A stretch of 14,699 bases of DNA from an archaeon (lineage in GTDB: Archaea; Nanobdellota; Nanobdellia; SCGC-AAA011-G17; GW2011-AR18): contig JAHFKB010000023.1 of the NCBI GenBank assembly GCA_023245565.1, positions 1 through 14,699 of the forward strand. Reading direction: 5' to 3'. Of this stretch, positions 7,040 to 12,787 are shown in pieces (the first letter of the stretch is position 1; each line of letters starts with the position of its first letter). The notes beneath the pieces were generated by a model. It was not told where the DNA came from. It searched no databases and was given only the letters and a program-made list of their open reading frames with translations. A program made the position numbers and the translations under genes.

Positions 7040-7082
7040 TTTTAGGGCGGGGTTAGAAAAGAATTCCTACTTAGCCCTAAAA
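7040..7082 (-). other. Second stem-loop in the ftsZ 3' region
   Basis: TTTTAGGGC (7082-7074 on the minus strand) pairs perfectly with GCCCTAAAA (7048-7040) around a 25-nt loop. It starts 11 nt after the ftsZ stop codon, and between it and the terminator hairpin there are only 13 nt. The two stems give this 90-nt stretch much higher G+C than the flanking DNA, so it could be a structured 3' UTR or a small processed RNA. It matches no tRNA, box C/D or other RNA family I know. Confidence 0.55.
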
Positions 7083-7092
7083 GCATGATTTC

Positions 7093-8181
7093 TTAGTACC
7101 TTTTTCCGTGTACTACATCAATACCTAGTTCTCTACTCATTGTTTTTGATTTTTCAAAGTTATGAGCAGGTCCTAATGTTTTACCTAAAACATATGGACT
7201 TTGAACACCAGTAATGATTGCCATTACTCTAATTTTACTCTTCATATTGTCTTCTACTCTAGCACCCCAAATGCAATTTGCATCTGCATCTAATGACTCA
7301 GTAATTATTTCACCAATTCTATTTACTTCATCAAGAGTCATGTCAGGTCCTCCACTCACGTGGATTAATGCACCTGTTGCACCTTTGTAGCTAACATCTA
7401 GTAAAGGATTTGTCAAAGCTCTCTTTGTAGCTTCCTCTACTCTTCTTTCACCATCACTTTCACCTACACCAACAACTGCTACACCACCATTTGTCATGAT
7501 AGCTTTTACATCTGCATAGTCTAGGTTAACAAGACTAGGTACAGCAATAATTTCTACAATACCTTTAATCATTGTTGCAACTAATTCATTAGCTACAGCA
7601 AAAGCTTGTTGAACAGGTAAGTTACCTGCAATCTGTACTAGTCTGTTATTATCGATTACAATTACTGTATCAGATACAGCTCTTAATTGTTGTAATCCAA
7701 ATTCTGCTTTATCAACTCTAGCTCTTTCAATTGAGAAAGGACTTGTAACTGTTCCAATTACAATAGCTCCTACATCACGAGCAGCTTGAGCAACAACTGG
7801 TGCAGAACCTGTACCAGTACCACCTCCCATCCCAGCGCAAACGAAAACCATGTCAGCTCCTTTTAGAGCATCTTTAACTTCTGGAAGTTGTTCTTTTGCA
7901 GCTTCCATACCAACATTAGCATATCCACCAGCACCTAAACCTCTTGTAAGATCTCTTCCAATTAAGATTTTTTTATCAGCACTCATCATATCTAAGTGTT
8001 GTTTATCAGTATTCATAGCAACTACTTCAGCACCTTTAACTCCTTTTTTGTAAAGCCAAGTTGTCATATTACAACCGCCACCACCGCATCCAATTACTTT
8101 GATACTAGCCCTTCCGATTTGTACGTCTGAGTCTACTGTGTTTTGTGCATTCTCCAACGCACTCTGTATGATAAATTCCAT
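7093..8181 (-). CDS. ftsZ: Cell-division GTPase FtsZ (archaeal type)
   Basis: FtsZ is a tubulin homologue that polymerises into the division ring. The 362-residue protein shows every key element: VIGCGGGGCN (29-38) in the nucleotide pocket, the tubulin signature GGGTGTG at 119-125, SPFSIERARVDKAEFGL (147-163), and the catalytic T7 loop NLDYADVK at 219-226, whose acidic residues complete the GTPase site of the next subunit. The globular domain ends near residue 335. A short tail finishes with ELGIDVVHGKRY, similar to archaeal FtsZ C-termini. The gene has a GGGGG purine tract before the ATG, a long regulatory region and a structured 3' end. Its codon choice is visibly less A/T-ending than that of its neighbours, suggesting strong expression. 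Confidence 0.97.
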   Translation of the reverse strand: MEFIIQSALENAQNTVDSDVQIGRASIKVIGCGGGGCNMTTWLYKKGVKGAEVVAMNTDKQHLDMMSADKKILIGRDLTRGLGAGGYANVGMEAAKEQLPEVKDALKGADMVFVCAGMGGGTGTGSAPVVAQAARDVGAIVIGTVTSPFSIERARVDKAEFGLQQLRAVSDTVIVIDNNRLVQIAGNLPVQQAFAVANELVATMIKGIVEIIAVPSLVNLDYADVKAIMTNGGVAVVGVGESDGERRVEEATKRALTNPLLDVSYKGATGALIHVSGGPDMTLDEVNRIGEIITESLDADANCIWGARVEDNMKSKIRVMAIITGVQSPYVLGKTLGPAHNFEKSKTMSRELGIDVVHGKRY

Positions 8182-8189
8182 TTCTTTTT

Positions 8190-8194
8190 CCCCC
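8190..8194 (-). promoter_or_regulatory. Purine-rich ribosome-binding site of ftsZ
   Basis: The minus strand reads GGGGG followed by AAAAAGAA and the ATG at 8181, a spacing of 8 nt. It is weaker than the trmB-like site but the only other SD-like tract at a gene start in this window. Confidence 0.5.
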
Positions 8195-8215
8195 GTGTTT
8201 TTATTTTTTTATCAT

Positions 8216-8228
8216 GATATATATACTC
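8216..8228 (-). promoter_or_regulatory. Probable ftsZ TATA box
   Basis: The minus strand reads GAGTATATATATC. A start about 26 nt downstream would give a leader of about 15 nt that includes the GGGGG tract. A second A/T-rich candidate at 8240-8254 would give a leader of about 40 nt. The perfect 10-bp palindrome TATCATGATA at 8210-8219 overlaps the downstream edge. Confidence 0.4.
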
Positions 8229-8287
8229 CACAACAATAAAGTATTTATTTATGTGGCATAATATACTCTTTAGAAGTTTAGCGTTTA

Positions 8288-8315
8288 AAGTTTTGACTTG
8301 CCCAAGTTAAGACTT
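8288..8315. repeat. Long dyad 1, core TTG-CC-CAA
   Basis: Arm AAGTTTTGACTTG (8288-8300), spacer CC, arm CAAGTTAAGACTT (8303-8315). Eleven of 13 positions are complementary, and both mismatches would be G-U pairs if the plus strand were transcribed. It begins 106 nt upstream of the ftsZ ATG. It shares its outer AAGTTTT, its TTG-CC-CAA core and its terminal ACTT with dyad 2. Confidence 0.7.
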
Positions 8316-8351
8316 ATTCAGAAAACGTATAACTAGATAACAAACAATACA

Positions 8352-8364
8352 GCCCAAGAAAAGT
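8352..8364 (+). repeat. Half-site related to the dyads
   Basis: GCCCAAGAAAAGT followed by T matches the right arm of dyad 2 (CAATAAAACTT) at 9 of 11 positions when aligned as CAAGAAAAGTT. No matching left arm is present. It gives a third copy of GCCCAA on the same strand within 95 nt. Confidence 0.4.
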
Positions 8365-8378
8365 TCGTTTCATACACA

Positions 8379-8402
8379 AAGTTTTATTGCCCAATAAAAC
8401 TT
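8379..8402. repeat. Long dyad 2, core TTG-CC-CAA
   Basis: Perfect 11-bp arms AAGTTTTATTG (8379-8389) and CAATAAAACTT (8392-8402) flank the spacer CC. Its centre lies 89 bp from that of dyad 1. A perfect 22-base-paired dyad in a non-coding region between two promoters is a strong candidate for a dimeric regulator site or an RNA stem. Confidence 0.75.
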
Positions 8403-8553
8403 ACGAAATTGAACTTTAATTATTATCTATATATATGCAAACACGTTCTATATAAACTTTTTTTATATACAAAATATATTTTATAAATTATATAGCTATT
8501 TTAGTCAGAAGTAATATTTATTAAAGTTCTAATAAAATTCTTTAAACAATAAA

Positions 8554-8562
8554 CTTAATATA
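8554..8562 (+). promoter_or_regulatory. TATA box for gatD
   Basis: CTTAATATA is centred about 28 nt before the ATG at 8586, giving a leaderless or near-leaderless mRNA. Confidence 0.45.
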
Positions 8563-8585
8563 TAGAAATACAAAACTAAATTTAG

Positions 8586-9875
8586 ATGAAACCAGGAAGT
8601 TATATTGAAGTAAAAACTAAAAAAGGTGACTTACTAAAAGGAACAGTAATGCAGTCTAATGATTCTAAAATTCTAAGTCTAAAATTAGATTCTGGTTATA
8701 ATATCGGTTTAGATATAAAAAATATCTTAAGTACTAAAGAATTAAAAAAAGAACAAGTTAAACAAGAAGTAAAAAAAGAAGAAATAAAATACAATAAAAA
8801 TCTAAAAACTATAACAATATTACATACAGGTGGAACAGTAGCTTCCAGAGTTGATTATAAAACTGGAGCAGTAAGTCCAAGTTATGATCCACAAGATATA
8901 ATTAGAATGTTTCCTGAATTAAATAAATTTGCAAATATTAAATCAAGATTAATTAGTAATATGTTTTCAGGAGATATGAGGTTTGGTCATTATAATATTC
9001 TAGCAAAAGAAATTCAAAAAGAATTAAATAATTGTGATGGAATAATTTTAACCCATGGAACAGATACTTTAGCTTTTACAAGTGCTGCTTTAGCTTTTTC
9101 TCTAGAAAATTTAAACAAACCAGTTATTTTAATTGGAGCTCAAAGAAGTAGTGATCGTCCAAGTTCAGATGCTGCAATAAATTTATTGTGTGCAGTTAAT
9201 TTAATTATAAATTCTCAATTTAATGAAGTTGGAATATGTATGCATGGTAAAAGTGATGATGATTTTTGTTACTTACTTTCAGCATGTAAAACTAAAAAAT
9301 TACATACTTCTAGAAGAGATGCTTTCAAAGCAATAAATTCTAATCCAATAGCTAAAATTTCTAAAGATGGAAAAGTAGAACTCTTAGAAAAATATCAAAG
9401 AAAAGAACATAAAGATAAACTAAAATTAAAATTGTTTAATGAAAAATTAAAAATAGGAATTTTAAAAGCTCATCCTAATTTATTCAAAGAAGAAGTAAAA
9501 ATATATTCTAAATTTAATGGTTTAATTATAGAAGGAACAGGCCTAGGACATTTATCTGTTAATAAAATTGACAACATAACCAAAGAAAATGAATTTATTC
9601 TAAAAGAAATTAAAAATTTAAGTAAAAAAATCCCAATAATAATGATCACACAATGTATTTTTGGTAGAGTTAATATGAATGTTTACTCTTATGGTAGAAA
9701 ATTACAAGAAGCAGGAGTTCTAGGTAACATGATGGATATGACATTAGAAGCTGCATTCATAAAATTAGCTTGGTTATTAAGTAATTATAAAAAAATAGAG
9801 ATTAAAAATTTAATTAATCATAATTTTAGAGGAGAATTATCTTCTAGAACAAATTATGAAGAAGAATTTATTTAG
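8586..9875 (+). CDS. gatD: Glutamyl-tRNA(Gln) amidotransferase subunit D
   Basis: GatD releases ammonia from glutamine or asparagine for GatE, which converts Glu-tRNA(Gln) to Gln-tRNA(Gln) in archaea. The 429-residue protein has the diagnostic two-part build. An N-terminal small beta-barrel (about 1-50, GSYIEVKTKKGDLLKGTVM) is linked by a lysine/glutamate-rich segment (51-70) to an L-asparaginase-like domain. That domain carries HTGGTVAS (80-87, nucleophile Thr84), THGTD (156-160, Thr159 and Asp160) and KLHTSRRDAF starting at Lys238, completing the Thr-Thr-Asp-Lys catalytic set. The N-terminal barrel distinguishes it from a plain asparaginase. Its TAG stop overlaps, antiparallel, the TAA of the convergent gene. 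The partner gatE lies at the right edge of the window. Confidence 0.95.
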   Translation: MKPGSYIEVKTKKGDLLKGTVMQSNDSKILSLKLDSGYNIGLDIKNILSTKELKKEQVKQEVKKEEIKYNKNLKTITILHTGGTVASRVDYKTGAVSPSYDPQDIIRMFPELNKFANIKSRLISNMFSGDMRFGHYNILAKEIQKELNNCDGIILTHGTDTLAFTSAALAFSLENLNKPVILIGAQRSSDRPSSDAAINLLCAVNLIINSQFNEVGICMHGKSDDDFCYLLSACKTKKLHTSRRDAFKAINSNPIAKISKDGKVELLEKYQRKEHKDKLKLKLFNEKLKIGILKAHPNLFKEEVKIYSKFNGLIIEGTGLGHLSVNKIDNITKENEFILKEIKNLSKKIPIIMITQCIFGRVNMNVYSYGRKLQEAGVLGNMMDMTLEAAFIKLAWLLSNYKKIEIKNLINHNFRGELSSRTNYEEEFI

Positions 9876-10396
9876 TTATCTTTCTTTCTAATAACTACAG
9901 CACCTGTTAAAGCTAATTTTGTTAAAGCCACATCTCTTCTTTTTAATATTTCATCTACTTTTCCTTGGTATTGCTCCCAATTATGATTTTGAATTGTTTC
10001 TATAATTCTAGGAGAAACATAAAGAACATCAGGATCAACAAAACTAGGACAAATGACTGGATCAATTCTATAAAGTCCGCCCCTATATTGTTGTTTTCTA
10101 TTTGAGTCTCCCCAATTAGCTATACTTTTAACATATTGAAACATAGGAGCCCGAATTCTTATTTCTAAATCATCAAGAAGTTTTATAGGCTCTAAATTTT
10201 CTCCATCTCTTACAAATAAAAATGAATGAAAACTTAAAACAAAAAGTTCTTTTATTTCAAATGAAGAATTAGGAGGCATTGTTGGGCTTGTTTTATATCT
10301 TCTTCCCCAATCAAATAAACTTTCTCTAATTTGGTTACCATTATCTCCAATCATTACAACTGGTTGTTCTGGTATTTTATATTTCAAAAATGACAT
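9872..10396 (-). CDS. Hypothetical protein, 174 aa
   Basis: I do not recognise this family. The ORF could be opened 14 codons earlier at a TTG (10438), but the ATG at 10396 is preferred because a TATA box (10418-10427) is centred about 26 nt upstream, the rule in this window. From there the protein begins MSFLKYKIPEQPVVMIGD. It contains FEIKELFVLSFHSFLFVRDGE, EIRIRAPMFQYVKSIANWGDSNRKQQYRGGLYRIDP and YVSPRIIETIQNHNWEQY. It ends with a mildly hydrophobic stretch before a charged tail (LALTGAVVIRKKDN). No signal peptide, membrane span or catalytic motif is obvious. Its stop codon shares three bases with the gatD stop on the other strand. Confidence 0.65.
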   Translation of the reverse strand: MSFLKYKIPEQPVVMIGDNGNQIRESLFDWGRRYKTSPTMPPNSSFEIKELFVLSFHSFLFVRDGENLEPIKLLDDLEIRIRAPMFQYVKSIANWGDSNRKQQYRGGLYRIDPVICPSFVDPDVLYVSPRIIETIQNHNWEQYQGKVDEILKRRDVALTKLALTGAVVIRKKDN

Positions 10397-10417
10397 AGAA
10401 AAAAATAAAGTAAAAAG

Positions 10418-10427
10418 TTTTATAAAG
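10418..10427 (-). promoter_or_regulatory. TATA box that decides the start of the 174-aa gene
   Basis: The minus strand reads CTTTATAAAA, centred 26-27 nt before the ATG at 10396. The alternative TTG start at 10438 lies upstream of this box, so a transcript starting from it could not use that TTG. Confidence 0.5.
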
Positions 10428-10440
10428 CTAACTTTCAAAT

Positions 10441-10817
10441 CTATTTTTCAACTATGACTTTAAATCCCCCTAAGCCATTTTTTTCATGTCAAAAGGCATT
10501 GGTTGATTTTGATTTGTTGGATCATTAATAGAAAGATCACCCATTACTTTTGCATTAACTTGATCTCTATGTTTTCTAGATTTAAAAACAATAAATGAAA
10601 AAACCACAGCTTCATTTGTTTTAGCTTTAATAATCTTAGGAAATCCTAGGACTTTAAATCCAGTAATAGTGGGATTTAAATCATCTCCAACACATCCAAA
10701 GTATTCTAAGGCTCCATATTTTTTTCAAATATCTCCACCCTTATTAGCCATTTTTTGATAAGCTTTCAAATTTTTCTTTGGTACTACTAAAACAAATCCA
10801 TCAACATATTTTGCCAT
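10441..10817 (-). pseudogene. Broken DUF1428-family gene (in-frame TGA plus one-base deletion)
   Basis: From the ATG at 10815-10817 the minus strand encodes MAKYVDGFVLVVPKKNLKAY, then ALEYFGCVGDDLNP, EAVVFSFIVFKSRKHRDQVN and MPFDMKKMA. This is the DUF1428 pattern (YVDGFVLPVPKKNLEAYR, GALEYRECVGDD, VVFSWIVYKSRAHRD, MPFDMKRMAYGGFKVIVE). Two lesions interrupt it. Codon 31 is TGA (10725-10727), where the family has a Trp just before the GALEY motif. Near the end the frame runs into TAG (10470-10472). Inserting one base between 10470 and 10471 restores Y-G-G-F-K-V-I-V-E-K and a stop at 10441-10443, exactly the expected C-terminus. Total length, 377 nt, equals 126 codons minus one. The family has no firmly known function. 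The otherwise intact sequence implies recent decay, or sequencing error. Confidence 0.85.
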
Positions 10818-10847
10818 TAATTATTATCGATTAGAAAATTAATAAAA

Positions 10848-11333
10848 TTATCGATTAATGGATTTTTCAGCAGAAGTCTTCAACTTAAATAATCGTCTTG
10901 CATAATCCATATAAATATTCATTAAAGGACCAATTAAAGGTGAAACAATTGCAACATATTCAACACCATTTTTTACTTTTTCCCAATTAAGTTTACCTTC
11001 AGAAACTAAACCCCCGATAGCAAGAGATGTTGCATACAATAAAGTTTGCCCAGTATTAAATGCTAGTAAATCTGTAAAATATTTTCTAAATCTAGAACTT
11101 TCTTTATTTGTTTTAGTCCATTTGTAAATTTGATCTTTCCACCAACCATAGGGGGCACTTGCTAAAAAATTTAATGCAGTAGCAGAAGTTCTAGAAACAA
11201 CTATCCCACTAAAATTAAGTCCAGCATAGTAATCTAATACACTTCCAACTATCCAAGAGTAAGTTATTCCAGAAGCAGTATCAACAACTGCTTGTTTTTT
11301 ATTTACTATAGATTCTAGATTTTCTTGGTTCAT
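10848..11333 (-). CDS. AlaE-like L-alanine exporter family membrane protein
   Basis: This 161-residue membrane protein resembles AlaE, the small E. coli inner-membrane exporter of L-alanine. The order of motifs matches: a first hydrophobic helix at about 20-38, SRTSATALNFLASAPYGWWKD (47-67; compare the R-x-x-x-x-P-x-N...PYGxYRD region), TDLLAFNTGQTLLYA (87-101; compare LLDLLAFxxxQxPVYA), a helix to about 110, then VAIVSPLIGPLMNIYMDYARRLF (127-149; compare the last helix ending FLEWFRRLF). Four membrane segments are expected, as in AlaE. The ATG overlaps the stop of the upstream 122-aa gene as ATGA, so translation is probably coupled. A double-length Lrp-type regulator gene is divergent from this cluster; E. 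coli alaE is itself controlled by Lrp. The transported substrate is inferred from the family only. Confidence 0.7.
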   Translation of the reverse strand: MNQENLESIVNKKQAVVDTASGITYSWIVGSVLDYYAGLNFSGIVVSRTSATALNFLASAPYGWWKDQIYKWTKTNKESSRFRKYFTDLLAFNTGQTLLYATSLAIGGLVSEGKLNWEKVKNGVEYVAIVSPLIGPLMNIYMDYARRLFKLKTSAEKSINR

Positions 11334-11698
11334 TTTATTCCTAAAACTTGTTTTATTTTTTCTAATTTAGGTTGGAATTTTTCATCACTATCAAAACTAA
11401 GATAATTACATATTCCACCAAAATACCATTCTCCACAATAATGATCCTTACAATGCCTATATTCGCCCAATAAATCTAAAGAACCACTAACAACCTTATT
11501 ATCATTAGAAATTTTATTATAATCATTAACATAGAAACTTATACCTTCTTTACCATTAGGTATTCTAAGAATTTTTGATACTATAAAATGTATATCTGAA
11601 TGATTTTTAATTATATCTTCTATTCTTTCTTTATGTTCAGGATATATTTTCCTTGCCTGTTCTGCATTAATTATTTCAAACATCATTTTATTCCTCAT
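11330..11698 (-). CDS. Hypothetical protein, 122 aa, with Cys/His cluster
   Basis: I do not recognise this family. The N-terminal half is helical and charged (INAEQARKIYPEHKERIEDIIKNH). The C-terminal half contains a dense cluster, RHCKDHYCGEWYFGGIC, with His82, Cys83, His86, Cys88 and Cys97, which could bind a metal ion or form disulfides. No membrane segment is present. Its TGA stop overlaps the ATG of the alaE-like gene (ATGA), the tightest possible coupling, so it probably works with or is co-regulated with the exporter. The start could also be Met5 or Met6 (MMFEII), but the ATG at 11698 fits the TATA box at about 24 nt. Confidence 0.65.
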   Translation of the reverse strand: MRNKMMFEIINAEQARKIYPEHKERIEDIIKNHSDIHFIVSKILRIPNGKEGISFYVNDYNKISNDNKVVSGSLDLLGEYRHCKDHYCGEWYFGGICNYLSFDSDEKFQPKLEKIKQVLGIK

Positions 11699-11716
11699 TA
11701 CTACTTAATAGTAAGA

Positions 11717-11727
11717 TATTTTATTAT
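11717..11727 (-). promoter_or_regulatory. TATA box for the 122-aa/alaE-like cluster
   Basis: The minus strand reads TAATAAAATAT, centred about 24 nt before the ATG at 11698. An adjacent A/T run at 11723-11735 is an alternative. It shares a 101-nt divergent region with the Lrp-like gene. Confidence 0.4.
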
Positions 11728-11770
11728 ATATATTAACTTTATTAGTAAATTTTCAATCAAAATAATAATA

Positions 11771-11778
11771 TTTATATA
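11771..11778 (+). promoter_or_regulatory. TATA box for the Lrp-like gene
   Basis: TTTATATA is centred about 25 nt before the ATG at 11800, predicting a leaderless mRNA. Confidence 0.5.
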
Positions 11779-11799
11779 CTTTTTCTTATTTTAATTAAT

Positions 11800-12753
11800 A
11801 TGGATGAAATAGATAAAAAAATAATGTTTGAATTAGATAAAAATTCAAGGAGAAGTATTAAAGAAATATCAAAAGTTCTAAAATTAAAAAAAGACACAGT
11901 AGCATATAGAGTAAAGCAGTTAGAAGAAAATAAAATAATTTATGGCTATTATACAGTAATTGATTATTCTAAATTAGGTTATATGTTAGGAAGATTATAT
12001 ATAAAATTCCAAAACACAAACCTAGAAATAGAAGAAAAAATAATAAATTATTTATTAAATTTGAAATCAACATTTACAGTTTATAGAACAGAAGGGCAAT
12101 GCGATCTTGCTATAGGTTTTTTAGTTAAATCCTTAGAAGAATATAATGAAATTTTAATTAAATTCCAAGAAAAATATAAAAAATACATATATGATAAAAA
12201 AGTCTCAATTTTTATAAATTGGATCCAACATTATAGAAATTACTTAGTAGAAGAAAGATTAAGAGATTATTCAGGACTTTCAACAGGAAAATCTGAAAAA
12301 ATGAATTTTGATAATGTTGATGTAGAAATTTTAAAAACAATTTCAGAAAATTCTAAATTTTCTTTAATTGATCTATCAAAAAAATTAAAATTATCCTCAA
12401 TGGCCTTAATTTATAGAATAAAACAACTTCAAAAGAAAAAGATAATTCTAGGATTTAGAGCTTTAATAGATTATTCAAAGTTTAACTATGAATATTATAA
12501 AATAGATTTAGAAATAGAAGACTTAACAAAATTAAATCAACTAAAAAATTATGCAAAGCAACATCCAAATGTTTTGTACGAAGATATTACTATGGGTGGT
12601 TCAGATTTTGAATTTGATGCAGAATTAAAAGGATCAGAAGACTTTTACAAATTAATTGAAGACCTAAAAGAAAAATTTCCAGGATTAATTAGAAATTATA
12701 AATATTATAAAGCAAGAAAAATATACAAATATGTTTACTTTCCAGAAAATTAG
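11800..12753 (+). CDS. Lrp/AsnC-family regulator with two tandem modules
   Basis: Lrp/AsnC proteins are usually about 150 residues, one helix-turn-helix plus one ligand-binding RAM domain. This one has 317 residues and is a tandem duplication. The first helix-turn-helix is at about 3-50 (DKKIMFELDKNSRRSIKEIS, then KDTVAYRVKQLEENKIIYGYY), with an effector-type domain at about 63-150. The second helix-turn-helix is at 172-222 (NVDVEILKTISENSKFSLID, then MALIYRIKQLQKKKIILGF), with a second effector-type domain at about 228-310. The two recognition helices differ, so a single chain may read an asymmetric site. Being divergent from the alaE-like cluster, it is a good candidate regulator of that cluster. 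The ligand is unknown; amino acids are typical for the family. Confidence 0.88.
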   Translation: MDEIDKKIMFELDKNSRRSIKEISKVLKLKKDTVAYRVKQLEENKIIYGYYTVIDYSKLGYMLGRLYIKFQNTNLEIEEKIINYLLNLKSTFTVYRTEGQCDLAIGFLVKSLEEYNEILIKFQEKYKKYIYDKKVSIFINWIQHYRNYLVEERLRDYSGLSTGKSEKMNFDNVDVEILKTISENSKFSLIDLSKKLKLSSMALIYRIKQLQKKKIILGFRALIDYSKFNYEYYKIDLEIEDLTKLNQLKNYAKQHPNVLYEDITMGGSDFEFDAELKGSEDFYKLIEDLKEKFPGLIRNYKYYKARKIYKYVYFPEN

Positions 12754-12756
12754 TAA

Positions 12757-12766
12757 GTTTAAAATA
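12757..12766 (+). promoter_or_regulatory. TATA box for the VOC-family gene
   Basis: GTTTAAAATA is centred about 26 nt before the ATG at 12788, within the 34-nt gap after the Lrp-like gene. Confidence 0.45.
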
Positions 12767-12787
12767 GTTAATAATTAAATCTAAATT

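Larger units (their letters stand above)
8182..8585. other. 404-nt divergent intergenic region between ftsZ and gatD
   Basis: This is the longest gene-free stretch of the window. It holds the ftsZ promoter and leader at its left end, two long related dyads in the middle (8288-8315 and 8379-8402), a half-site between them (8352-8364), an A/T-rich stretch from about 8410, and the gatD TATA box at 8554-8562. I see no ORF with coding character, no tRNA and no box C/D or H/ACA RNA in it. Confidence 0.7.

Noticed and set aside
6978..7082. tRNA, RNase P RNA, SRP RNA or guide RNA in the G+C-rich patch after ftsZ
   Set aside because: No cloverleaf, no TPsiC-like GTTCRA, no paired C (RTGATGA) and D (CTGA) boxes and no conserved RNase P core were found. 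The two hairpins and T-tract are explained more simply as an ftsZ 3' end.
7850..8053. 67-aa plus-strand ORF inside ftsZ
   Set aside because: It is antisense to the GTP-binding region of FtsZ, which is clearly the real gene.
10397..10438. TTG start at 10438 for the 174-aa protein
   Set aside because: The well-spaced TATA box lies between the TTG and the ATG at 10396, so the transcript would begin downstream of the TTG.
10725..10727. UGA read as tryptophan in this organism
   Set aside because: The in-frame TGA sits at a conserved Trp, but all intact genes here (ligase, FtsZ, GatD, nitroreductase and others) use TGG for Trp with no internal TGA. TGA also ends the 122-aa gene, vapB and gatE at expected places. 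The same DUF1428 gene also has a frameshift, so decay or error explains it better.
11600..11794. 64-aa plus-strand ORF across the 122-aa gene start
   Set aside because: Its translation is almost only Phe, Ile and Tyr, as expected from reading AT-rich promoter DNA, and it covers the divergent promoter region.
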